From JAIYDJ01 sp031400505 (GTDB taxonomy: Bacteria; Pseudomonadota; Alphaproteobacteria; Rhodobacterales; Rhodobacteraceae), in NCBI GenBank assembly GCA_031400505.1, contig JANNPZ010000062.1, forward strand, positions 1-64,000: a stretch of 64,000 bases of DNA. Reading direction: 5' to 3'. Of the stretch, positions 52,036 through 61,092 are shown in pieces. The number at the start of each line of letters is the position of its first letter. Positions within the stretch are counted from its first letter, which is position 1. The notes beneath the pieces are model-generated. The model was not told the DNA's origin. It did not search any database and was given only the letters and a program-made list of their open reading frames with translations. Both the position numbers and the translations under genes were made by a program.

Positions 52036-53228
52036 CGTTGCCACTGGACGGCATCCTTGTGGTGGACTTCAGCCAGTTCCTGTCGGGGCCCTTGTGCAGC
52101 CTGAAGCTCGCCGATCTGGGGGCGCGGGTGATCAAGATCGAACGGCCCGGACAGGGCGATCTGTGCCGCACCCTTTATCTGTCGGATACCGAGATCGGCG
52201 GCACCAACAGCCTGTTTCACGCGATCAACCGCAACAAGGAAAGCATGACTGCCGATCTGCGCGACGAAGGCGACCGCGCCATGCTGCGCGATCTGGTGAG
52301 CCGCGCCGATGTGGTCTTGCAGAACTTTCGCCCCGGCGTGATCGAGCGGCAGGGGTTTGGCTATGACAATGTGCGACATCTGAACCCCGGCGTGGTTTAC
52401 GGATCGGTCTCGGGGTATGGCGAGGATGGGCCTTGGGCGGGCTTGCCGGGGCAGGATCTGCTGGCGCAGGCGCGCTCGGGGCTTATGTGGCTGACGGGGT
52501 CGGCAGGCGATCCGCCGATGCCGATGGGGTTGGCGGCGGCTGACATGCTGGCGGGCAATGCGCTCGCGCAGGGGGTGCTGGCGGCACTAGTGCGCAAGGC
52601 CCGCACCGGCGTGGGCGGACTGGTGCAAACCTCGTTGCTGGAGGCGCTGTTGGACTTTCAGTTCGAGGTGCTGACGACACATCTGAACGACGGCGGGCGG
52701 CTGCCGCAACGATCTGCCGTCAATGGCGCGCATGCCTATCTGGGCGCACCCTATGGGGTTTACCGGACGGCGGATGGCTGGCTCGCGCTGGCGATGACGC
52801 CGTCGCTGGCGCAGCTTGCCGGGCTTCTGGATCTTGGGGGGCTGGAGGCGTGGTACGACGATCCACGTCAGGCAATGCGCGACCGCGATGCCATCAAGAC
52901 CATCCTCGCGGCGGGGCTGGCCCGGCAGACCACGGCGCATTGGCTGGCCGTGTTGCAGCCCGCCGATATCTGGTGCGCCGAGGTGCTGGACTGGCCCGGC
53001 CTGATGGCATCCGACGCATTTCAGCGACTGGGAATGATCCAGCGGATCGACAGCCCTTCGGCCAGCCTTGACACCCTGCGTGGCCCGATCCGGCTGGACG
53101 GTGCCGCGCTGACCCATCCGCGCGCGGCGCCCGACCTTGGGCAGCACCGCGCGGCAATCATTCAGGAATTCGGTCTGGACCTGCTTCAGACCGGACAAGC
53201 AGGCAAGCGGCGGGCAACCGCCACTTGA
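52032..53228 (+). CDS. CaiB/BaiF (class III) CoA transferase
   Basis: 398 residues. N-terminal VVDFSQFLSGPLCSLKLADLGARVIKIERPGQGD, then NRNKESMTADL and LQNFRPGVIERQGFGYD are standard for the family; the catalytic Asp is expected in LPGQDLLAQA. Transfers CoA between acids. Together with two MaoC proteins this implies a CoA-thioester step in the island. ATG 52032 overlaps the upstream stop (ATGA). Confidence 0.92.
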   Translation: MTLPLDGILVVDFSQFLSGPLCSLKLADLGARVIKIERPGQGDLCRTLYLSDTEIGGTNSLFHAINRNKESMTADLRDEGDRAMLRDLVSRADVVLQNFRPGVIERQGFGYDNVRHLNPGVVYGSVSGYGEDGPWAGLPGQDLLAQARSGLMWLTGSAGDPPMPMGLAAADMLAGNALAQGVLAALVRKARTGVGGLVQTSLLEALLDFQFEVLTTHLNDGGRLPQRSAVNGAHAYLGAPYGVYRTADGWLALAMTPSLAQLAGLLDLGGLEAWYDDPRQAMRDRDAIKTILAAGLARQTTAHWLAVLQPADIWCAEVLDWPGLMASDAFQRLGMIQRIDSPSASLDTLRGPIRLDGAALTHPRAAPDLGQHRAAIIQEFGLDLLQTGQAGKRRATAT

Positions 53229-53271
53229 AACGGCAACGGGCGGATATCGCCCTCTTGGGGAGGAGAGACCA

Positions 53272-54588
53272 ATGAGACTGAAGGCCAAACTGGTGCTTGG
53301 CACCGCGTTTGCAGCCCTGGCCCTGCCGGCACTGGCACAGGACTATGGCAAGTTTGACGGCTATACCCTGCGCGTCAAACTGATCGGGGGCGCGCAATAC
53401 GAGCCGCTTTATGCCGAGATCCCGAAATGGGAGGCGGCGACGGGCGCGAAGGTCGAGATCGTGTCGTCGAAGAACCACTTCGAGTTGGACAAAGAGATCA
53501 AGCAGGACATCGCCGCGGGTACGCTGGATTGGTGCGTCGGGTCGAACCACACCTCGTTCGCGCCGCAATATGGCGATATCTACATCGATCTGAACGGCGT
53601 GATCGCGCCCGAGGTGATCGCCGATTTCGTGCCGCTGGCGATTTCGCAGTCCACCGTCAACGAGCGTCTGGTGCAGTTGCCGCGCCACTCGGACGTCTCG
53701 AACATGTTCTACCAGAAGTCGCTTTTTGCGGACGAGGCGAACAAGACCAAATTCAAAGAGACCTATGGTTACGACCTTGCCCCGCCGGAAACCTGGGTTC
53801 AGGTCAAGGATCAGGCGATCTTCTTTTCGAACCCGCCGGATTTCTATGGCTTCCAGTTCGTCGGCAAGGACGAGGCGGTAAACGGGCGGTTCTATGAGCT
53901 GCTGGTGGCCAATGGCGGTGCCATGTTCGATGACAAGTGGAACCCGACGTTCAACTCGCCCGCCGGGGTGGAGGCGTTGCAGTTCTTCGTCGATCTTTAC
54001 GCCGCCAAGGCGGTTCCGGCTGGTGTGCCGAACTACACCTGGGATGACACCGGGCTTGGGTTTGCCTCGGGGTCCATCGCGCTCAACCTTGACTGGGGCG
54101 GTTGGTCTTCGTTCTTCAACGATCCCGCCAACTCCAAGGTCGCGGGCAATGTGGGTTTGATCCGCGCTCCCAAAGGGTCGGGCGGCAAGCGTACGGGATG
54201 GTCGGGCAGCCACAGCTTTTCCATCACCGAAGGCTGCGACAACAAGCCGGCGGCAGCGTCGTTCCTGACGTTCCTGACCAGCTATGACAACCAGATGGTC
54301 GAGGCGCGCAAGGGCCTGCTTCCGACCCGTTCGCAGGTCTGGACCGATGCGATTGCCGAATTCGAAGGTGCTGGCAACGCGTTTTCGGCAGAGGTGATGA
54401 AGACCTTCCAGGTGTCGATGGCCGAAGATGCCTTCACCCCACCGCTGATTGCGGAATGGATCGAGGTGTCGAACGTGCTGTGGCCGAAACTGCAGGCCGC
54501 AATGGTGGGCGACATGACAGCGCAAGAGGCGCTGGATGCGGGCGCGGTCGAGGCCGCCCAGATCATGAAGGATGCAGGCTACAACTGA
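53272..54588 (+). CDS. Sugar ABC transporter periplasmic binding protein
   Basis: 438 residues with a clear signal peptide (KAKLVLGTAFAALALPALA, then QDYG) and a family 1 solute-binding fold: IPKWEAATGAKVEIVSSKNHFE, a ligand-site SNHTSF, and DTGLGFASGSIALNLDWGGW. GGAGAGACC lies before ATG 53272. It is followed by its two permeases and the ATPase. Ligand probably a sugar or sugar lactone; not predictable from sequence. Confidence 0.92.
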   Translation: MRLKAKLVLGTAFAALALPALAQDYGKFDGYTLRVKLIGGAQYEPLYAEIPKWEAATGAKVEIVSSKNHFELDKEIKQDIAAGTLDWCVGSNHTSFAPQYGDIYIDLNGVIAPEVIADFVPLAISQSTVNERLVQLPRHSDVSNMFYQKSLFADEANKTKFKETYGYDLAPPETWVQVKDQAIFFSNPPDFYGFQFVGKDEAVNGRFYELLVANGGAMFDDKWNPTFNSPAGVEALQFFVDLYAAKAVPAGVPNYTWDDTGLGFASGSIALNLDWGGWSSFFNDPANSKVAGNVGLIRAPKGSGGKRTGWSGSHSFSITEGCDNKPAAASFLTFLTSYDNQMVEARKGLLPTRSQVWTDAIAEFEGAGNAFSAEVMKTFQVSMAEDAFTPPLIAEWIEVSNVLWPKLQAAMVGDMTAQEALDAGAVEAAQIMKDAGYN

Positions 54589-54640
54589 CCCCTTTGGCGC
54601 GGGGGGCATCCCTCCGCGCCATCCTTTGCGAAAGCCCCCG

Positions 54641-55552
54641 ATGATCCGCGCCCTGACCACCCGCCGCACCGAAATGGCGCCGTTTCTGCTGCTGCTGCCC
54701 GCAGTGGCGATCATGCTGTTCGTCGTGGCGCTGCCGCTGGTGTTTTCGCTGTGGACATCGCTGACCCCTTACAAGCTGACCAAGCCTGCCACGCTTTACG
54801 ATTTCATCGGGCTGACCAACTACATCCGCATCTTTGGTGACTGGGACTTCTGGGAGGCGTTCATCCGCACGGTTCTGTTCCTGACCGTGGCCATCAATCT
54901 GGAATTCGTGCTGGGTCTGGGCATTGCCCTCTTGATCAACCAGATCACCTGGGGTCAGCGGACGCTGCGCACCATCATGATGTTTCCGATGATGTTTTCG
55001 CCCATTCTGGTCGGGTTCCAGTTCAAGTTCCTGTTCAACGATCATATCGGCGTGGTCAACAACGCGTTGCAATCGCTGGGGATTACCGATCAGGCGATCC
55101 CGTGGCTGGTCGATGCCAATCTGGCGATGTTTTCCATCACGCTGGCCGAGGTGTGGATGAGCACGTCTGTCTTTGCCATCCTGCTGCTTGCGGGCCTCTT
55201 CGCGATGCCGCGCGATCCGTTGGAGGCGGCAAAGGTCGATGGCTGCAACGCGTGGCAGGTGTTTCGCCATATTACCCTGCCGTTCCTGATGCCGTTCGCC
55301 TATATCGCCATGGCGATCCGCAGTCTGGACGTCGCGCGCGCCTATGATCTGGTGGCGGTGATGACCGATGGCGGGCCTGCGGGGCGGACCGAGCTGTTGT
55401 GGACGCTGATCGCGCGCACCGGCTATGACGAGGCCAAGATGGGGCAGGCCAATGCGATGGCCTATGTGTCAACGATCCTGTCGGTGCTGTTCACCTGGTA
55501 TTTCTACCGCAAGCTGGTCGCCGCGCGCCGCTATATGGGGGGTGCGGAATGA
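54641..55552 (+). CDS. Sugar ABC transporter permease (MalF/UgpA type)
   Basis: 303 residues with six membrane segments. The EAA loop EAAKVDGCNAWQVFRHITLPFL contacts the ATPase. N-terminal LLLLPAVAIMLFVVALPLVF is the first span. ATG 54641 (MIRALTTRR) is the sensible start; the open frame upstream covers the gap. It overlaps the next permease by 4 b. Confidence 0.92.
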   Translation: MIRALTTRRTEMAPFLLLLPAVAIMLFVVALPLVFSLWTSLTPYKLTKPATLYDFIGLTNYIRIFGDWDFWEAFIRTVLFLTVAINLEFVLGLGIALLINQITWGQRTLRTIMMFPMMFSPILVGFQFKFLFNDHIGVVNNALQSLGITDQAIPWLVDANLAMFSITLAEVWMSTSVFAILLLAGLFAMPRDPLEAAKVDGCNAWQVFRHITLPFLMPFAYIAMAIRSLDVARAYDLVAVMTDGGPAGRTELLWTLIARTGYDEAKMGQANAMAYVSTILSVLFTWYFYRKLVAARRYMGGAE

Positions 55553-56418
55553 GCGTTTCGGTAGAAAGCCGCGCGTCCAAGCAGGCCAAGAAGGTGGCGC
55601 TGTGGATTGCCACGTTTGCCCTGATGTTGGTGATGTGCGTGCCGGGTCTGTGGGTGGTGTTGTCGGCGTTTCGCCCCAACCGAGAGATTCTGGCCAAGCC
55701 GCCCGTCTGGGTGCCCGAGGAACTGTCGCTGATCAATTTCGGCAAGATATTCGGCTTTGGCGCAGAACAGGTCGGCATTCCGGTCGGGAGTTACTTCACC
55801 AACTCGCTTGTCATCGCGCTGACCTCGACCGTCATCGCGCTGATCATCGGGGTGGCGGGGGGCTATGCCTTTGCCCGCTATCGGTTCCGGTTCAAGGGGG
55901 GGATTTTCCTGGGGCTGATGCTGTTTCGTGCAGTGCCGGGGATCGCGCTGTCGCTGCCGGTTTTCATGATGTGGAGCAGGCTGGGGCTGGTGGACACCAA
56001 GATGGGGCTGATCATCGTCTATGTCTCGCTGAACGTTCCGTTCACCATCTGGCTGATCGACGGGTTTTTCCGGCAGGTTCCGGTGTCTTTGTCCGAGGCA
56101 GCACAGGTCGATGGCTGCACCCGCTGGCAGGCGTTCTGGAAGATCGAGTTTCCGCTGGCGAAATCCGGCATCGCGGCGGCGGGGGTGTTTGCGTTCCTGA
56201 CGTCGTGGAACGAGTTCGCACTGGCCAGCCAGTTGACCCGTTCGACCGACAGCAAGACCCTGCCGGTGGGCCTGTTGGATTTCACCGCGCAGTTCACTAT
56301 CGACTGGGCAGGCATGTGCGCGATGGCGGTGATCATCATCATCCCCGCGCTAATCCTGACCTTCATCGTGCAGAAACATCTGATTGCCGGTCTGACGTTT
56401 GGCGGCGTGAAAGGATAG
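55549..56418 (+). CDS. Sugar ABC transporter permease (MalG/UgpE type)
   Basis: 289 residues, six spans. The EAA loop is EAAQVDGCTRWQAFWKIEFPLA, and FLTSWNEFALASQLTRS is the conserved late motif. The start overlaps the upstream stop (ATGA). It forms the heterodimeric channel with the preceding permease. Confidence 0.92.
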   Translation: MSVSVESRASKQAKKVALWIATFALMLVMCVPGLWVVLSAFRPNREILAKPPVWVPEELSLINFGKIFGFGAEQVGIPVGSYFTNSLVIALTSTVIALIIGVAGGYAFARYRFRFKGGIFLGLMLFRAVPGIALSLPVFMMWSRLGLVDTKMGLIIVYVSLNVPFTIWLIDGFFRQVPVSLSEAAQVDGCTRWQAFWKIEFPLAKSGIAAAGVFAFLTSWNEFALASQLTRSTDSKTLPVGLLDFTAQFTIDWAGMCAMAVIIIIPALILTFIVQKHLIAGLTFGGVKG

Positions 56419-56421
56419 TCC

Positions 56422-57516
56422 GTGGCAGACATCACGCTGGAAAAAGTGGTCAAGAAATACGGCGCGCTGGGGGTGGTGCATGGCATCGACCTGTCCATCG
56501 CGCATCAGGAGTTCGTCGTGCTGGTGGGGCCTTCGGGCTGTGGGAAATCCACGACGCTGCGGATGATCGCGGGGCTTGAGGATATCACCGGCGGGCTGAT
56601 CCGCATCGGGGGGCGGGTGGTCAACGACCTCGCGCCACGGCAGCGCAACATCAGCATGGTCTTCCAGAACTACGCGCTTTATCCGCACATGAACGTGCGC
56701 GACAATCTGGGTTTCGGGTTGAAAATCGCCGGGCAGTCCGCGCCCGAGATTACCAAGCGCGTCAACGAGGCCGCCGATATTCTGGGTCTGGCACCGCTGT
56801 TGGACCGCACCCCGGCCGAGTTGTCGGGCGGGCAGCGGCAGCGGGTGGCGATGGGGCGCGCCATCGTGCGCAACCCCGATGCGTTCCTGTTCGACGAGCC
56901 TTTGTCGAACCTTGACGCCAAGCTGCGCGGCCAGATGCGCGCCGAGATCAAGAAGCTGCACCAGAAGGTCAAGACCACCGTGGTCTATGTGACCCATGAT
57001 CAGGTCGAGGCGATGACGCTGGCCGACCGGATCGTGGTGATGAAGGACGGCCACATCGAACAGACCGGCACCCCGATGGAGGTGTTCAACCACCCCGTCA
57101 GCACCTTTGTCGCCACCTTTATCGGCAGCCCGCCGATGAACCTGCTGCCCGGCACCATCGCGGGCGGCGCGGTGCGGCTGGCGGATGGCACGGGCGTGCC
57201 GGTGCCAGACCGGTTGGCCGGGTTCGTGCGCGAAGGGATGGCGGTGCTGCTGGGCATCCGGCCAGACGACATCTCTCCGGTGGGTCACGGGTTGTCGCAG
57301 GACGGTCCGGGGGCGGAACTGGCGCTGACGGTCGATCTGGCCGAACCTTTGGGGATGGAAAGCCTGATCTACACCCGGCTGGCGGGGCAAGAGGTGCAGG
57401 CGAAACTCTACGGCCCGCGCATCGTGGCACCTGGCGAGGTGTTGACGTTCCGGTTGGCACTGGACCGCGCGCATCTGTTCGATGCCGCGACCGGCAAATC
57501 GGTGAGGGCGGTCTGA
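56422..57516 (+). CDS. Sugar ABC transporter ATPase (UgpC/MalK type)
   Basis: 364 residues. Walker A GPSGCGKST at about 37-45, Q-loop MVFQNYALYPHMNV, signature LSGGQRQRVAMGRAIVR, Walker B AFLFDEPLSNLDAKLR and the switch His in VYVTHDQVEAMTLADRI, then the C-terminal TOBE/MalK regulatory domain (GIRPDDISP). Start GTG 56422, 3 b after the permease stop; it ends directly at the next ATG. Confidence 0.95.
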   Translation: MADITLEKVVKKYGALGVVHGIDLSIAHQEFVVLVGPSGCGKSTTLRMIAGLEDITGGLIRIGGRVVNDLAPRQRNISMVFQNYALYPHMNVRDNLGFGLKIAGQSAPEITKRVNEAADILGLAPLLDRTPAELSGGQRQRVAMGRAIVRNPDAFLFDEPLSNLDAKLRGQMRAEIKKLHQKVKTTVVYVTHDQVEAMTLADRIVVMKDGHIEQTGTPMEVFNHPVSTFVATFIGSPPMNLLPGTIAGGAVRLADGTGVPVPDRLAGFVREGMAVLLGIRPDDISPVGHGLSQDGPGAELALTVDLAEPLGMESLIYTRLAGQEVQAKLYGPRIVAPGEVLTFRLALDRAHLFDAATGKSVRAV

Positions 57517-58629
57517 ATGGCAAAGATCACCCGCGTTGAAATCAGGATGGTCGATCTGGTGCCGATGACCCGGCGCACCGATGCGATCCAGTCCTTTGTC
57601 AGTCAGGAAACCCCGCTGGTGACGATCACCGATGCGGATGGCGCGGTGGGCGTCGGCTATAGCTATACCATCGGCACGGGTGGGCCTGCGGTGATCAGCC
57701 TGTTGCGCGAAACGCTGGTGCCGCGACTGTTGGGCCGCGAGGCGGAAGAGATCGAGGCGATCTGGCGCGATCTGCTGTTTGCGACGCATGCGACGGCGGT
57801 GGGGGCGATCACCTCGTTGGCCTTGGCGGCGATTGATACCGCGCTGTGGGATTTGCGGTGCAAGCGGGCGGGGCTGCCGCTTTGGCGGCTGGCGGGCGGG
57901 GCGAAACCGGCGATCCCGCTTTATTCGACTGAAGGCGGCTGGTTGCACATCGAAACCGGCGCGCTGGTAGAGGATGCGATCCGGGTCAAGGAACAGGGGT
58001 TCGCGGGGTCCAAGGTCAAGGTGGGCAAGCCGCATCTGGCGCAGGACCGCGCCCGGCTTTCGGCGGTGCGGGCGGCGGTGGGGGACGATTTCCGCCTGAT
58101 GGTCGATGCCAATCAGGCCTTCCACTACCACGAGGCATTGCTCCGCGCCCATATGCTCGCCGATATCGGGATCACATGGTTCGAAGAACCGATGCCCGCC
58201 GACGATCTGACTGGCCATGCCCGCCTGTCCGCGGCATCCCGCGTGCCGATTGCGGTAGGGGAAAGCCTGTATTCCCCCGGCCAGTTCGCCGACTACCTGC
58301 GGGCAGGCGCCTGTTCAATCGTGCAGGTCGATGTGGCGCGGGTGGGGGGAATTACTCCGTGGCTGAAGGTGGCCCACATGGCCGAGGCGATGAACATCGC
58401 CGTGTGCCCGCATTTCCTGATGGAGCTGCATGTCAGCCTTGTCTGCGCGATCCCCAATTCGTGGATGCTGGAATATATCCCACAGCTTGACCCGATCACG
58501 CGGTCACGGCTGGATATCCGGGGTGGGCTGGCGCATCCGCCTGACGCAGCCGGTCTGGGCATCGATTGGGACCATGGCGCCATCGCGGCGCAGACGATTG
58601 CGGGCAGCCATTCGGACCACAGGGGGTAG
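57517..58629 (+). CDS. Enolase-superfamily sugar-acid dehydratase (mandelate racemase subgroup)
   Basis: 370 residues. Active-site set of the MR subgroup: Lys166-x-Lys168, metal ligands Asp197 (VDANQ), Glu223 (FEEP) and Glu249 (VGES), and the Asp272-His299 dyad (QVDVARVGG, CPHF). Such enzymes abstract the proton alpha to a carboxylate; in this operon dehydration of an aldonate is the likely reaction. It is shorter than the well-known L-fuconate dehydratase, so the exact substrate is open. Immediately follows the ATPase gene. Confidence 0.88.
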   Translation: MAKITRVEIRMVDLVPMTRRTDAIQSFVSQETPLVTITDADGAVGVGYSYTIGTGGPAVISLLRETLVPRLLGREAEEIEAIWRDLLFATHATAVGAITSLALAAIDTALWDLRCKRAGLPLWRLAGGAKPAIPLYSTEGGWLHIETGALVEDAIRVKEQGFAGSKVKVGKPHLAQDRARLSAVRAAVGDDFRLMVDANQAFHYHEALLRAHMLADIGITWFEEPMPADDLTGHARLSAASRVPIAVGESLYSPGQFADYLRAGACSIVQVDVARVGGITPWLKVAHMAEAMNIAVCPHFLMELHVSLVCAIPNSWMLEYIPQLDPITRSRLDIRGGLAHPPDAAGLGIDWDHGAIAAQTIAGSHSDHRG

Positions 58630-58632
58630 CAG

Positions 58633-58962
58633 ATGCAACGGATGGGAATGGTGATCGGGCTGAAGGCCGACAAGGTCGAGGCCTACAAGCGCCTGCACGC
58701 CGCCGTCTGGCCCGAGATTCTGGCCAAGATCAGCGAATGCCACATCCGCAATTACTCGATCTTTCTGCGCGAGCCGGAAAACCTGCTGTTCGGCTATTGG
58801 GAATACTACGGATCGGATTTTGCCGCCGACGCCGCCCGGATGGCCGCCGATCCCAAGACGCAAGAGTGGTGGGCGGTCTGCATGCCGTGTCAGGAGCCGC
58901 TAACCACGCGGAAAGACGGCGAATGGTGGTCGATGATGGAAGAGGTGTTTCACCATGACTGA
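58633..58962 (+). CDS. L-rhamnose mutarotase family protein
   Basis: 109-residue dimeric alpha/beta barrel protein of the RhaM/FucU-like PF05336 family: MGMVIGLKADKVEAYKRLHA, VWPEILAKISECHIRNYSIFL, and the C-terminal WWSMMEEVFHHD. Interconverts sugar anomers, supplying the right one to the dehydrogenase. It is the strongest hint that the substrate is a 6-deoxyhexose such as L-fucose or L-rhamnose. Overlaps the next gene by 8 b. Confidence 0.88.
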   Translation: MQRMGMVIGLKADKVEAYKRLHAAVWPEILAKISECHIRNYSIFLREPENLLFGYWEYYGSDFAADAARMAADPKTQEWWAVCMPCQEPLTTRKDGEWWSMMEEVFHHD

Positions 58963-59602
58963 TCTGCTGGCCAGCTTTCAGTCCTGCTACACCTCGGTTG
59001 TGCATGACGTGCTGCGCGGCATGGGCAGGCGCAACTTCACCCTGCCGCAGCGGTTGCGCCCCCTGAACCCCGAAGGCGTGCTGACCGGACCCGCCTTCAC
59101 CATCGAGGGTCGGATGGACGAGGCGGCGGATGCGCATCAGACCCTGCTGGCCTGGACCGGGCTTTTGTCCAAAGCCCCGGCGGGGCACATCTGGACCGCG
59201 CAGCCCCACAACCACATCGTGGCGCAGATGGGCGAGTTGTCGGCGGAAACGCTGCACCGCAAGGGCGTGCTGGGCTGCGTGACCGATGGGGGCTTGCGCG
59301 ATACCAACTTCATCCTGCGGTTGGGTTTCCCCTGCTGGGGCGCGTTTCATACCCCGCGCGATGTCGTGGGATGCTGGCTGCCCACGGCGACGGATGTGCC
59401 GATCCAGATCGACGATGTGCGCATCCGCCCCGGCGATTGGCTACATGGCGACCGGGATGGGATGGTCTGCATCCCGGTTGAAATCGCTGCCGAGGTGGCC
59501 GAGAAATCCGTGGCCGCGATAGCGACCGAAAGTCTGGTCCGCCGCGCCATTCTGGACGGCATGGACCCGCAGGATGCCTATCTGAAACACGGGAAGTTCT
59601 GA
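58955..59602 (+). CDS. RraA-family protein (possible pyruvate-type aldolase/decarboxylase)
   Basis: 215 residues of the RraA / dimethylmenaquinone methyltransferase-like fold. GCVTDGGLRDTN supplies the Asp/Arg-Asp motif used by HMG/CHA-type class II pyruvate aldolases, and GDWLHGDRDGMVCIP is also typical. It could cleave a keto-acid intermediate or have another role. Overlaps the mutarotase by 8 b and the next gene by one base (TGATG). Confidence 0.82.
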   Translation: MTDLLASFQSCYTSVVHDVLRGMGRRNFTLPQRLRPLNPEGVLTGPAFTIEGRMDEAADAHQTLLAWTGLLSKAPAGHIWTAQPHNHIVAQMGELSAETLHRKGVLGCVTDGGLRDTNFILRLGFPCWGAFHTPRDVVGCWLPTATDVPIQIDDVRIRPGDWLHGDRDGMVCIPVEIAAEVAEKSVAAIATESLVRRAILDGMDPQDAYLKHGKF

Positions 59603-59898
59603 TGCAGACCGATGCGCGCCTGTTGCTGCTGTCGCCCAATGACAGCGTTTACGTCCTGCGCGACCAGATCGCGGCGGGCGAGGTGGTGCTGGTCGCGGGC
59701 GTCGCCGTGACCTATCCGCAGCCGCTGGGTCTTGGCCACAAGATTGCCCGCCTGGCGGTGGCGCCGGGGGATCAGGTCATCAAATACGGCGCGCCGATCG
59801 GCCGCGCCAGCCGCGCCATAGCGCCCGGTGATCATGTGCATCTGCACAATCTGGTATCGGATTACACCCCGACCTATGCCCTGAACGGAGGCACATGA
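59602..59898 (+). CDS. UxaA-type dehydratase, small (SAF) subunit
   Basis: 98-residue SAF domain matching the N-terminal part of altronate dehydratase UxaA: LLLLSPNDSVYVLRDQIAAG, then LGHKIARLAVAPGDQVIKYG and GDHVHLHNLV. Here it is a separate protein directly upstream of the large subunit, with an ATGA-type overlap. Split UxaA genes are also known in fucose clusters of other bacteria. Confidence 0.9.
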   Translation: MQTDARLLLLSPNDSVYVLRDQIAAGEVVLVAGVAVTYPQPLGLGHKIARLAVAPGDQVIKYGAPIGRASRAIAPGDHVHLHNLVSDYTPTYALNGGT

Positions 59899-61082
59899 TG
59901 CGCGGATGGTTGCGGTCTGACGGGCGCAAGGGCATCCGCAACGTGGTGGCTGTGGCCTACCTTGTCGAATGCGCGCATCACGTCGCGCGCGAGGTGGCGG
60001 GCGTGGACCGCGACCGCGCGCATGTCATCGGCTTTCCCGGCTGCTTTCCCAACCCCTATGCGCAACAGATGATGGAGCGGCTTTGCACCCATCCCAATGT
60101 GGGCGCGGTGCTGCTGGTCAGCCTTGGTTGCGAAAGTTTCAACCGCCGACAGGTCGAGGCGGTGGTGGCAGCGTCGGGCCGCCCGGTCAAGACGCTGGTG
60201 ATCCAGAACTCCGGCGGCACGCGGTCCACCACCGCGGCCGGCCGGGCTTGGGTGGCCGAGCAGATCGCGGCCCTCGCCGCCGCCCCAACCGTGCCGATGG
60301 CAGTCAACGAGTTGATCGTCGGCACGGTCTGTGGCGGGTCGGACGGCACCTCGGGCATCACTGGCAACCCGGCCGCAGGCATCGCGTTCGACAAGCTGGT
60401 AGCCGCCGGGGCCGCCTGCATCTTTGAAGAAACCGGCGAGTTGATCGGTTGCGAGGCGATCATGGAGGCGCGCGCGGCCACACCCGAGTTGGGGCTGGAA
60501 CTGCGCGCCTCGGTTGAAAAGGCGGCGCGGTATTATGCGACGCTGGGCTATGGCAGCTTTGCCAGCGGCAATGCGGACGGCGGGCTGACCACGATCGAGG
60601 AAAAGTCGCTGGGTGCCTACATGAAATCGGGTCAGTCGCGGATTTCCGGCCTGATCAAACCGGGCGATATCCCGCCAAAAGGCGGGCTTTACCTGATGGA
60701 TGTGGTCCCCGATGGCGAGGTGCGTTTCGGCTTTCCCAACATCTCGGACAATGCCGAGATCGTCGAAATGATGGCGTCGGGCGCACATTGCACGCTGTTT
60801 GTGACCGGGCGGGGATCGGTTGTTGGCTCGGCCTTGGCCCCCGTAATCAAGATCGCTGCCAACCCGCACATGTACGCGCGTCTGTCCGAGGATATGGACG
60901 TGAACGCGGGCCGGGTTCTGACCGGCGAGGCGACGTTGCAAGACGTGGGCCAAGAGATCTATGATCTGGTGATCAGCCTCGCCTCGGGCGCGCGCAGCAA
61001 ATCCGAAGACCTCGGGCATCAGGAGTTCATCCTGACCTACAAGAGTTTTGAACCGATCGGCCCGGCCTGTCTGCCGGTGTGA
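59895..61082 (+). CDS. UxaA-type dehydratase, large subunit
   Basis: 395 residues matching the C-terminal part of altronate/galactarate dehydratases: LRSDGRKGIRNVVAVAYLVECAHHVA, FPGCFPNP, LVSLGCESFN, VGTVCGGSDGTSGITGNPA and the late FVTGRGSVVGSALAPVIKI. Iron-dependent dehydration of a sugar acid is the family reaction. ATG 59895, with 59898 as an alternative. Works with the SAF subunit just upstream. Confidence 0.9.
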   Translation: MMRGWLRSDGRKGIRNVVAVAYLVECAHHVAREVAGVDRDRAHVIGFPGCFPNPYAQQMMERLCTHPNVGAVLLVSLGCESFNRRQVEAVVAASGRPVKTLVIQNSGGTRSTTAAGRAWVAEQIAALAAAPTVPMAVNELIVGTVCGGSDGTSGITGNPAAGIAFDKLVAAGAACIFEETGELIGCEAIMEARAATPELGLELRASVEKAARYYATLGYGSFASGNADGGLTTIEEKSLGAYMKSGQSRISGLIKPGDIPPKGGLYLMDVVPDGEVRFGFPNISDNAEIVEMMASGAHCTLFVTGRGSVVGSALAPVIKIAANPHMYARLSEDMDVNAGRVLTGEATLQDVGQEIYDLVISLASGARSKSEDLGHQEFILTYKSFEPIGPACLPV

Positions 61083-61092
61083 AGGAGTGGGA

